Source: Thunnus maccoyii (taxonomy: Eukaryota; Chordata; Actinopteri; Scombriformes; Scombridae). Taken from it: a stretch of DNA of 64,000 bases. Made by a program: the position numbers and the translations under genes. The stretch covers positions 24,084,425-24,148,424 of the forward strand of contig NC_056546.1 of assembly GCF_910596095.1 (NCBI RefSeq), read 5' to 3'. Positions 29,646 through 40,811 of the stretch are shown in pieces; positions within the stretch are counted from its first letter, which is position 1, and every line of letters begins with the position of its first letter. A model generated the notes under the pieces. It ran no database searches, was not told where the DNA came from, and was given only the letters and a program-made list of their open reading frames with translations.

Positions 29646-31374
29646 GCCTGTTTTCAATAGCTGTACTGCAGGATGACGTTATTCTCAGCAGCACGGACCC
29701 TGACTGTGCTGCTGTATTTATATCCGGGTAATTACGGTTATCAGGACAGAGTGCACAAGATACTCTCTCACAGTAATCTTCATGTGAAGAGAAAAAGTCT
29801 CACAACCGTCAAATCTTAGCGTGCACTGCTGTGCTAATATGTGATGTGACTCACATCTTGTACCAATTCCGGGATGTTTTTTTACGTAATTGAATTAAAG
29901 AATGAGTCTGGTGATATTCTATTCCCTTCTTTTTGTCAACAAATTTCACCAAAAAACACCAGTGACTTTATCCTAACAAGTATAATCTGTGTATCAAAAG
30001 CCTGATATATCTTATGCCTCAGATATTTTGTCTAAAAACTACTAAAACACATCAGTGAGCCACACTGGCTGAACTGTTCCTCCATTACTTTGAACATGGG
30101 CACTGTAGTTTACTTTGAGTCAATACCACACACACACCGTCCTTGTGCTGTAAGTACTCATGTATTCATCCACGGCTGAAAATAGTCCCCAGCAAATGTG
30201 CTATTTGCTTCTTTTTGAGTAACGTTTGCTAAAAACTACAGTGCCCAGCTGTTTTAGGAAATAAATTAGCAGTTTTTAAAAAAAATTCAACTATATATTT
30301 GTGACACATCTGTAAAATGTTTTTTAACAAGATTTACGTCATCAGCAGGAATTAATGGGCCTGAGTGTCACAGACAATGTAGGGAAGCTGGAAAGTATTT
30401 AAAGATGGAGTAACAGGTTGTTGGTTTTGGTTTTTTTATTGGATTTGTTAACAATAAGAAAAATACAAGATCACAAGCGTTATCCTTGAATATTAACAGT
30501 TGTGAATAATAGGAAGCCAAATAAACTGGTACTTGTGCAGCTGGGCCACTCCAGATGTTAGCTTCCAGTACACAAAGCAAAGCTGCAGTTCCAAACATCA
30601 CAAATCTTGATCCTGGTCTGAAACATTGTGAAGAGTCAGACGGCTATAAATGTGCAGCAACAGCAGCTAAAATGGTTAATTTGTGACAAGTACTTATTAT
30701 TATTGTTATTATTATTATTATTAATGAATTAATGAAATGGAAACTGCATTGTACTTTGTCATCAGATCGCAGCTGCAATAGGCGTTGCACAACATGTGAG
30801 ATTGTGATGAAATGTCACATTTTGTATTTTACTAATGACTGGCGCCACTATGAGACTTTTTCAAACAGTGTTTTATTAAAAGCTTACAAGAAGTAAACAG
30901 CTGTTCCACGTCAGTCTGCAACAGATCAAATAATGATTGATGCTTCCACTTCCACATTGATTTATATCACGTTAATGTGTGTCTTGCTGTTCAGGTTCTA
31001 TTTTTTTTGTTTTTTAATTCATGTGATATTAGCGCTGTTGTTTTACTTTTGGGTACATTTTCAAACACATTGCCAAAAGGATGGTTTTGTGCCTCAGTAT
31101 TTCAGATAAGACACAGAGTGCAATACATACAAATGCTCGTGTAACTTTTGAGAACTAAATGTATTTTCATGAATTGATGTAATATTTCCTATCTATAAAT
31201 GCATCTAATATTCCAATTAAATAAATTTACTATCAAAAAATATCTTCATGCTTCTTGAACTGTTTTTCAAACAGAATACATTCTACAGGAGTACGAGGGT
31301 CTGTTACATCGTACAGGTCAGTGATATTGAAGAAGACGTTTTTACTGTATTATCCAACTACATGAAGCTGCTCC
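29646..31374. other. dennd10-sfxn4 convergent intergenic region
   Basis: The two genes converge here. The left part is dennd10 3' UTR up to about 29.9 kb; the right part must hold the sfxn4 3' UTR. An ATT repeat lies at 30697-30722. The short open frames show no recognisable protein. Confidence 0.5.
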
Positions 31375-34300
31375 TCAGAGTCCTCTGTGGTAGAATAACT
31401 GTCCGTCGACTGCTGCCGCCTGCAGCTCCTCCTCTACGTTTTCCTTCTTTATCTGTAAAACAAGGTCAATGTCAGCTAAATAAAACATTACAGCACAGAC
31501 GATGATCATGAATCTTACCATTCCCAGTTGTGGAAAGAGACTGAATGACACCGGGATCATCAGGCCAAGGACAAAAGCAACGCTTATGTGACGGAGAGGA
31601 GCCACCAGCAGAGAGTTCCTCTGGAAAAGTCTTGTTCTGTAAGGGACAGCCTGTTCAGTCAACTCATAACAAGTGGAGTTTTGTCCAAGTGGGTTTAAAT
31701 AGAATTAAACTGAAAAGCGACTGACCTCTGTAAGAGCGAAACCAGGAGACTAGGAACAGCAGCGGTTGTGCCAAACAGTGCCGCTCTTGACAACGCAGTT
31801 TCTCTCACAGCCTGAGAAAAGAGTAAAAAACAGTCCGATAATGCAAACTGCCAATGTCAAAAAGTAAAAAGTTTGTTTTCTATCTGCTCTTTTACCTTCT
31901 CTCCTGCTGCTTTAGAGATGCCAACAAGATTTCCATTGGAGTCAAACACTTGGATCCCAGTTTCCGACTCCTCACTTCTGACAGTAAACACGTTGAAGAA
32001 GGCCAGAGCAGCTGGAGAGTTACACAACACGTTAATATGAAAAGTCCAACCTGTTATTACTTCATCCATGCCAGGTGACTTACTGTTCAATCATACGCTA
32101 AGTAAAACAGGAAAACTGGTAATTCTGTTTACTATTGAACATAAATCCAATGCAAAAGAGAGCACTCTTATTTCTAATACAGAACTATTAATGCTTCAGT
32201 ATTTAAGTTTTATAGATAGAGAACTCACCTGAAAGCGGCACTGGTAAAATAAACCTAAAGAAATTCTGGACGGGTTTGGTCCTTACACCAAGTCGGTTAA
32301 TGAAAATTTGAGGAAGGGCCTGAAATCAAACATACGGGACATAATATGTTTAAATAACAACCTTTTTTAAACCAACTATATACAATATGATATATTGCAC
32401 AAAGGATATTACTTGAAACATTACAGACAACGTAGCACAGTTGCCACCAATATAATCAGGCTGTACACACCCCTGCACATGCTGCGTAGGACACTGTTCC
32501 TGCAATCAACACAAGCTGCTTCAAAGACGTCTTCTTACCCTGGTGGTCAGTGATAAAGACACAAGGTGCAGATAAAGTAAAGCACAAACAGAGGGAGGCC
32601 TTCAGATTAAGGACTCCACATTGATGGAGGATTCATGTGCAACTGTCAAACTAGAGGATCAAGTAGTGACATCAGTATCATGAAGTTTACACTGTATTTT
32701 AGTGACGATTAAAACGATACATTACCTGCTCTGTTGAAGAATTTCTGTTTGTGTAATTGAAGCCAGCACTGTAACTCTGCAGCAAAAACTGTGAGAATGC
32801 ATTTATATGGTTAATGTACACATACAGTGTTATAGCCACATGATATATTTTTATACTGACATAATGAATATGCTACAGTACCTGCCAAAACAGAGCTGCT
32901 TTAACACTGCTATGTGGCAAAAAGCTGGCAACCACCTGAGAAAAGAGAAATATTGTCAATATTCCCCCGAACAATCACCACAATATCACGGTGAAATTGT
33001 CATTATGCATTTACATAACAGACGTACCACAGGAGCTGATACTGGCAGAAATGCTGGAAAGAAAATTAGAGAAGACATAGTACTGTTATGCACAACACAG
33101 TATTTTCAAGTCAAAAGGTTTAGTTTTAGATGTCTGAAGGCTTATGTAACGCTACTGGAATCTGGAACTGGAAAGCTACTGAATCTAAGCCAACAAACCT
33201 GACAAAAGCAGCCTGTGACTGATTGCACACATCTAACTTATGTTGATTTTTTTTACCTTTTAAGGCATTTTAAAAGACTTTGATTTACTTCCATAATTGT
33301 AATGATTGGTGGAAACTAGTACCGAGTAGTTAAAGCCTAAATTTTACTGTACCTGGAGGACGAAAAACTAGAGGAAGCACAGCACCAGAGTCAGCGTGGA
33401 CAGACGACTGTAAACACAAGGAGAATTCAGCAAGTGTACATTTACTTAAGTATTGTATTTAAGCACAATTTTGAGCTACTTATACTTTACTTGAGTATTT
33501 CCATTTGATGCTACTTTATACTTCCACTCCACTACATTTCAGAGGGAAATATTGTTCTTTCTACTCCACTACATTTATCTGACAGCTTTAGTTACTTTTC
33601 AGATGAAGATTTGACACAATGGATAATATAACAAGCTTTTAATATACAACACATTGTTAAAGATGAAACCAGTGGTTTCCAACCTTTTTTCTTTTGATGT
33701 CTTACAAAAAGCAGTGTGTAGTCACATTTCAGATGTCTATGAGTTGTTAACAGCTCCACCAAATAGTGATTTTTCATCTAAACTTCTCACATGGTTTCAT
33801 TTCAATAAATGTGCAAATGATCAAACATTTCACCAAAAATCAAAGATTAGAGAAAAAGTCCAAAAACTAAAAACAGATTTGTGTATTAGAACTTGGTTTT
33901 CTTCTCACATTGATGCTTCATTATTAATAATCTAGTGATGTTAAATATAATAATATATCAGAGCGACTAAACCATGTTTTGATAAAATGTGGATGTTTAT
34001 GCAGAATAATATCAGTGAATTCAAATTTATTTTACGACTAATCCTACATTATTTGCAGTTTTGTGTTTCTTGTAAGACTTACGAGGGAGAGGTTCAATGC
34101 ATTTCCATCCTAGAAGAGGAAACAGAACAAACAGGTGTAAATAAATGAAAGTGACGGACTGACTCTGTGCATCTAGACCCTAATAAAATAATCTGACCTT
34201 TTCATTTAGTTTCCCTCCTCTTCCAACACGAGCATGGGCTTTCTGTATTTCAACCTGAGGGAAGCAGAATCTCTAGTTAGATCTCAGATATTTTCTACTC

Positions 34301-34554
34301 ATCTCATATCAGTCAATCACTGCAGGCAGTGGCTGCTACTCACATCAGAGCAGAGCAGGGAGGTGGGATCCAGTAGATTAAACCAGATCTTTAGACGACT
34401 GATGAAAGACTGAAAGAGAAGGAAAGATCACTTATCATAAATATCAGAGGAGCTAATGTATAAACAGACTGAGTGTGTAAGATGATGCTCTGCTGATGTA
34501 TCACTGTACAGTTACCTGTCCCTGACTTTTCCAGTACAACAGATTGGGCTCCAT
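31375..34554 (-). CDS. sfxn4: Sideroflexin 4
   Basis: SFXN4 is a mitochondrial inner-membrane protein of the sideroflexin family, needed for complex I assembly and iron-sulfur/iron balance. Fourteen small coding exons: 34516-34554, 34344-34409, 34198-34254, 34083-34109, 33353-33407, 33028-33053, 32882-32935, 32726-32788, 32471-32539, 32229-32319, 31896-32011, 31726-31811, 31519-31636, 31375-31452. They join in frame to 314 aa (human about 337; the difference is mostly N-terminal). Matches include MEPNLLYW at the start (human has IEPNVRFW), LPLVFRPPAFLP, ALPQIFINRLG, GIQVFDSNGNLVG, LGLMIPVSFSLFPQLG and the end GQLFYHRGL. The sideroflexin HPDT-type site reads HADS at residues 67-70. The N-terminus could be longer if an upstream exon exists. 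It is divergent from prdx3. Confidence 0.92.
33433..33975. mobile_element. AAGTAAAAGTAC miniature element with nested CAGTGGTT element, copy B
   Basis: In sfxn4 intron 4, inverted relative to copy A. The outer end is TACATTTACTTAAGTA and the inner end CCAGTGGTTTCCAACC (33671). The inner region shares CATCTATGAGTTGTTAACAGC-type sequence with copy A. Copy A keeps one inner end and copy B the other. Confidence 0.65.
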
Positions 34555-35192
34555 GACAACAACAAGTACATTTACTTCTCATAAACGCAGAGGCTTCAAT
34601 ACAATAAAAATACTACAGTACACAACATCCTAACTGCATGTATTTCTCATGCTTTTGGCTTTTGAGGTCAAATAGAAACTACTTCCGTGTTAAACCACGT
34701 GTTCAGTGTGGGCGGGTTTATGAGACGTTCAGGGACTATCGGGAAAAATCGAAACAATATTTTCTTTCACATCTCCCATTTATAATTGTGTTATTGAGCA
34801 GAGTCCAAAATGAGAGCGTTGGACTTACACATAACATAAAATATCACACACAAATACATTTTAATATAATACACTGGACACCTAAAATGACCAGTTACAT
34901 TTTATATACAACTAAAGCACGTTACCAACATACGAGGAGCAACTGAAGGCAGCGTTTTATAGCATGATGCACGTTTGTTTTTACAGCGTCATTTGTATCA
35001 GTTGTAGTCTTTTACAATTATTACATATATGAAAAATTAAGTTGGCGCAGTCTAAACGCACTACCCCCCTTCAAATGAATGGCAGCACCGGTGTTTTTGC
35101 CGGACCGCCGAATTTGGTCTGAATACGGCAGGTTTGCGTAGAGCACGTGCTTAAGTGACGTAACAACCTGCCCTTCAGTGACACAATCCAAA
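34555..35192. promoter_or_regulatory. Shared sfxn4/prdx3 divergent promoter
   Basis: About 640 bp separates the two divergent start codons. Both genes encode mitochondrial proteins, and they are neighbours in human too. No canonical TATA box is evident. The region holds no open frame of note. Bidirectional activity is inferred from the layout. Confidence 0.55.
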
Positions 35193-38100
35193 ATGGCAGC
35201 GAGCATTGGGAGACTGCTCAGGACATCTGTAAGTGCAATTTCATACAACCAGCTCTGTGTCAGAGGGGCTGTGTGTCTGCATATTGTCGCTTCACTTCAG
35301 TGTTTATGAATCAGTGGTAACGCAGCGTGCACACCGTCCACAGGAGCAACTCCGGTACCAAACCTCTGGTCCGCGGTCGCTGCAAGGGACTCATATGGTC
35401 CTCGACAAATGCGCAGTGAAATGATAGTTTTAGCTGTTTCATTTACCTCCTGTTTTAAAGAGACTTAATATAACAGGGTATATTCAGGGTGTCTTCTGTT
35501 TACAACGTGTTGAACTAGTTTAACCAATAAGCATGCTGCGTGTTGTTTGTTTTTATTTGTTATTTCAGTGTTTTGCGTCAGCACCCGGTGTTATACCGTA
35601 TTTGGTGACCCATCAGATTCGGTGACCTGCAGCGTTGGAAGAAGTATTCAGATCCTTAAAAGTATCAGTGCCATAATGTAAAAAATACTTCATAACAAGT
35701 AAAAATCCTGCATTTAAAAGTACTTATTTTGCAGAAAATCGGGCTGAGCAGCATTACAGACGCATTGTAACCTTATCAAATATAATTTTATAAGATTGTA
35801 ACAATATAAACTTATAAAATATAACTTTACAAGGTTTTAATGTGTCAGTTTTGTTTACAGCTTCTGAGTAGCCAAGAAACAGTTACTACTGCTTTAAGGG
35901 TCACGATTTGATTATCTTATTTTACATTTTTATGAAGAAATGTTGTAATTGGCCTGAGGGCAGTAAGAATCGGGTTATTATAGAAGACTGCCAGCATCAT
36001 GTTAAATAAGATATTACTTAACCTGATGCAAGGTGTTGGTGTGGTTACGTGTGTAACTGCGGCTCTGACAGTGCTCTGTTGCAGCTCAGCACTAGCACCA
36101 CCGAGTAACTGCACTGCTGGAGGGCTTTGCCAAACTACATGTTGACATTAACTAATAGTATACAATATCAAAAATAATGGCAAATGGATTATTCATAACG
36201 CACAGACAGACAAAGCAGGCGACCGACACAGGCAGAGCAGACCACACTGAACATGTGAAAACATAGGATAGTCTAGATTTTTATTACAGGCAAACTTGCT
36301 TGAAAACTTAAAGCAGTTCATGCTTCGTATTCCAATATTCAATATGTAAAATGACAGTGAGGAACTGAATGAGGTTTAGTATGTCATCAAACTGGTGCAA
36401 CAGGATGTGGTTTCGTTCAGCCAGGAGAACAATTGATGACCTTTTATTACCTCGTCCACCGCCTCCTTTTCAGCAGACGAGTATTTGTGAGTTATTAATG
36501 TTGAATTGATAACTGTCTTTTCTCAGGCAAATGTTGCAGCAGGAGGACTCAAAGTCACAGCAGCCTGTCAGCACGGAGCCTTTGGAGCTGCAAGAATCCT
36601 CACTGCTCCTGCACTGCAGAGAGCCTGCTTCTCAACCAGTATGTCTGTGGTTTTTTTTCCTATTAAAAATGAGCTGCACAAACAAGCATGTACCATTAAC
36701 ATTGTCTTGAGTTTACACCACATTACGGAGAAATCTGTAGAATCTTGACTGCGATGCTTCAGTGCTCTATTCACACACTGTATATAAGCAAGTAATGTCT
36801 ATGAAAAAATATTGTGTCAGGCTCTTCCAGATGGAGCCCTGCTGTCACTCAGCCCGCTCCTGCTTTTAAGGCCACAGCAGTCCACAATGGGGAGTTCAAG
36901 GAGTTGAGCCTCGCTGATTTCAAGGGCAAATACCTGGTCCTCTTCTTCTACCCGCTGGATTTGTGAGTACTGGTAGTGATTCTCTGACATGCATGAAGAG
37001 ATGAAATGTTGGCATTCCTTTCTTTTTAATGTACATTTACATGAAAGAGCCCATCCAGACATATTTTAAGACATAAGAAAAGAATAAAAAAATTATGCCT
37101 TGTGGCCTGATAATTTGAAAGAAAATCATTTCAACTCATCAATCAGTATCTTTAAACTTTTTCTTGTGTTTGTTTTGTTGCAGCACCTTCGTGTGCCCAA
37201 CAGAGATCATCTCATTCAGCGACAAGGCCAGTGAGTTCCACGACATCAACTGCGAGGTGGTCGGTGTGTCTGTGGACTCTCACTTCACCCACCTGGCGTG
37301 GACCAACACTCCACGCAAGGTACGAGGGATCATTTAATAGTTAATCAGCAGCAGACGCATGGTGTAAGGTTCGGCACGGTGTGTCTTTCATTTGTTCTTT
37401 GATGTGGGCATAAAGGTGTGTTTAGTAAATGACTGACCTGCTGATGCGTCTGTTGTGTTCAGAGACATTTGTAAAGCTGAAATAATCTAAAATGCATCAT
37501 TATTATTATGATTATTAACCTCAGGAGTAGATATGTCAGTATTATGGTTATAGGTATCATTTCATGTCGTTTGTCAGGCTGGAGGTTTGGGCAACATCCA
37601 CATCCCCCTGCTCTCTGACCTCAACAAGCAGATTTCAAGAGACTATGGGGTGCTGCTGGAGGGTCCAGGCATCGCACTGAGGTAGGGTCATTAAACATGA
37701 CAGGGCCATTTTCAAAAACACATTCCTAACTCAAGTACAACATAAGTATAGTATATAAGCAGGTATAATATTATCTAACCCACATACTTTGTTTTCACAG
37801 TGATGCAAAGTTATTAGAACTTATCGGGAAAGTGACAAGAACTGTAAAGGACTCGTAACTTAACATCTGCTATGATCACTGTTGCTATTAATCTTCACTT
37901 CTTTTTATTAGACTGTTAGAGATTTTTCTCACATGGTGTCATTATAATAGTGTTGTAGATATTGTTTGATCGATTTGTCTTTTATTGCATTTTATTTTGC
38001 CCGCTCTGTGTGTCCTGTCCTGATGTTCTCTAATTAAAAGAGAAAGATACTACATATTATTTCTGGATGTTACAGACAGTATATATTGCATTTGATAAAC

Positions 38101-38827
38101 TTGCAAAATGTCGGTGTAACAATCAACATCTAAAGCATCAGTACAGTATTTGTGTTTTTATTTATTCCTGAGCAGAAAAACCCTCTGTACCAAATTTGTC
38201 ATTTTTTTTCTTATTGCCTGTATTATTTGAGTGTGTTGACAGTTTTTATGTTGGATATTTTACCTTTTGATTGTCATCTTTCCAATATTTTATAGATAAC
38301 TTCATAGCTGTTGTTTTTGAGAGAAGCTTTATTATCATTTTTAATGTTAAACTGTTGTTCCTTCAGAGGCTTGTTCATCATTGATCCAAACGGTGTAGTG
38401 AAGCACATGAGTGTGAACGACCTGCCGGTGGGTCGTTGTGTAGAGGAAACCCTTCGTCTTGTGAGGGCGTTCCAGTTTGTGGAGACCCACGGTGAGGTGT
38501 GTCCGGCCAGCTGGACCCCCGAATCCCCAACGGTGAGTTCCTTCAAACTCTGGACACGAGATCTATCCAGTTTATCCACAACTGAAATATAAATGTCTGG
38601 CTTGTTCCTCTTGCAGACTTTAGTTGACCACGTTCCTCTTTTAAATTTTGTCATGTTAATTATTTATTTGGAGTGTTTGCATTTAGGATATGCAATTAGA
38701 AGACAACTGTTGTGCTTCAGTCAACCACAATGGAACAAACTTTTTAAAATTCATCTTGTAACTGTTTGTTTTTCAGATTAAACCGACCCCAGAAGGATCC
38801 AAGGAGTACTTCGAAAAAGTCAACTGA
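35193..38827 (+). CDS. prdx3: Peroxiredoxin 3, mitochondrial thioredoxin-dependent peroxidase
   Basis: PRDX3 reduces hydrogen peroxide in the mitochondrial matrix using thioredoxin 2. Seven coding exons: 35193-35228, 36527-36638, 36821-36962, 37184-37319, 37578-37681, 38367-38532, 38777-38827. They join in frame to 248 aa (human 256). Residues about 1-55 are Arg/Ala-rich without acidic residues, as for a mitochondrial presequence. The peroxidatic Cys101 lies in FTFVCPTEI and the resolving Cys222 in HGEVCPASW. The GGLG motif (residues 144-147) and C-terminal YF (243-244) that make 2-Cys peroxiredoxins sensitive to over-oxidation are both present. The start fits the short [12 protein letters not shown] exon next to the shared promoter. 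Intron 1 contains part of a miniature transposon. A likely ATTAAA signal is at 38965-38970. Confidence 0.97.
35630..35890. mobile_element. AAGTAAAAGTAC miniature element, partial copy C
   Basis: In prdx3 intron 1. It starts with GTTGGAAGAAGTATTCAGATCC, carries AAGTAAAAATCCTGCATTTA, and stops without a matching right end. Same family as copies A and B. Confidence 0.6.
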
Positions 38828-40811
38828 CAAAGACACTGAAAAAGTTCAACACTTACATAAGTAGTAAATGGGACATATGTAAAAACAAATACATGTACAC
38901 TCTTAGTTTACAGTTCATAAAGTTGTATGTACCCATACACGGCTGAATATACTATGAAACCTTAATTAAAGTGAAATATATTCTTTATAAATGACTTCTT
39001 TGCTTTGATTTCCATGCTTGAATGTTGGTGTTTTGGTTTTCATTTTGTGAGTACAAGTTCAGTTACCCTGAACTTCCTCCAGACTCTGCATGGTCCTGTG
39101 TTTGCAATACACATCTACCAGTAAATTAATAAGTACGAATGTATCTAAAAACTCAGTTCATAAATTCTTACCCTCAAAGGCAAAACCACACTTAATAACC
39201 CCTGTACATAAACTGTTTATTTTCTCTTTTTACAGCAAGTTAATATGCAGGTTCAAAATGTCTAATCAGACATCGGTACACAACATGAGGTGCCAAAATC
39301 AACTTCAGTGGGGGAGAACTGGAAATTAGAAAAAAAAAAAGGCATTGCCACTTCTCATACAAGTAGGGTACATACTGTATTTACACAAAATGGAAAAAAG
39401 CGTTTGAAACACTCCGCAGCACTGTGTGGTTATGAAAACATCTAGTTTAAGTGTACATAAACTTCAATTTGTACAGTATGTTTGCGGAAACAAAGCAATT
39501 GCCTCATTCCTTCTGACATTCACAAATTATGCTTCAGGTTAGGCAACAGAAAGAAGATGAGGGAGATGGCTTACCAGAAGATGTAGAGCCTTTTTAAAGC
39601 TTTAAATAATATATGAAATCAAAATAAGCGTGTCCATAAGCAGGCCTACCAGTCGTCCAAGTGTACCTTTACCTTTTAAAACCGAGGAGATGCTCAGAGG
39701 AGAGAAGAAAAAAAACAAAACAAAACCTGACAGCGCTGACTGAAGTGGAATTTGATGAGCAGATGGTTCGGTGAAAACTTCATGCAATTTCAGGCAAGAT
39801 GTAACAGCGCCACCAGCCCCACCCCAAGCACCAAACAAAGAAAAGAAAGAAAAAAAAAACAATATACCTTTTTTTTGTTTTTAACTGAATGATTCATTTA
39901 AAAAAAACACCCTGTAGTAAATCTGTACAACGAAAATACATTTGGGATCTACATCTAAAGGTACATTATTAAGGTCATATACACTTCCCCCCCACCCATA
40001 TATTATCTTTACAAGTAGACTTCATTCAAACCCAAACATTAAGAAAACATAAGACTAAACGGGGAAATGGGATCACATCAAACATCCATTTAAAAATCTG
40101 TTCTTACTGTACCTCTGCCGCTGATCAGTCCCTCTGTTCTCGTCTGTACAGTAAACTACAGCAGGACTAAAATATCAACTGGATGGATTGCTACTGTAAC
40201 AGGGAATTAAGAATTGTCGAAATGGGGGAATGATTCTCGAGTGACGACAGGTTTTATATAGAATCTTTCGCAGTGGAAGTAAATCTGAACAAAACGGTGT
40301 AGTAACGATATTTCGAGTGACTGCAAGAATACAAAATAGAAATCAAGTCAGAACACGCGGGCACAAACCCAACTCTCCAATATTCTGACACAATAGAACA
40401 AAAGGCTTTCAATACACTTAGGCCTCTTCACTGAAGAGAGCTACACTATTCCATCAATAAACATTTATGTTCTCTGGTCTCAGGTGGGACTGGGTTGGAA
40501 AAAGAGAAGCCATGTCAGCCTTAAACATTTGCCCCCACCCCCTCCCCTCCCCTCTCCCCGACGTTTGTTTGAAAGCAACTGATAAAAACAGAACCTTGTG
40601 TTTTGATATCTCTTCCGCAGATTTGCTCTCGTTCACTTGGTGTCGCGGCGTTCAAATTCATTCAGAAAAATGGAAAAACTACATTGTACAAAGTGAGATT
40701 CTCACAATCTCTTTGCAAGAAAGAAAAGTAATAAAGAATGACTTGTGCCCGCCGTCTTTCCGGATACACGTAGGCAAATCCATTAATATCCCTGTGATGC
40801 TGCTTCACTTC
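38828..40811. other. prdx3-tm9sf3 convergent 3' UTR region
   Basis: The two genes converge. The prdx3 3' end is near 38.99 kb and the tm9sf3 3' UTR appears to run from 40811 down to about 39.2 kb, leaving only about 200 bp between transcripts. AATAAA on the minus strand at 39216-39221 is the candidate tm9sf3 polyadenylation signal. The open frames here are poly-A/T artefacts. Confidence 0.5.
39216..39221 (-). terminator. tm9sf3: tm9sf3 candidate polyadenylation signal
   Basis: AATAAA on the minus strand, 1.6 kb past the stop codon. It would give a 3' UTR of about 1.6 kb. Inferred. Confidence 0.4.

Noticed and set aside
30368-30601. 77-codon minus-strand frame downstream of sfxn4
   Set aside because: No similarity recognised, no splice support; likely 3' UTR or intergenic.
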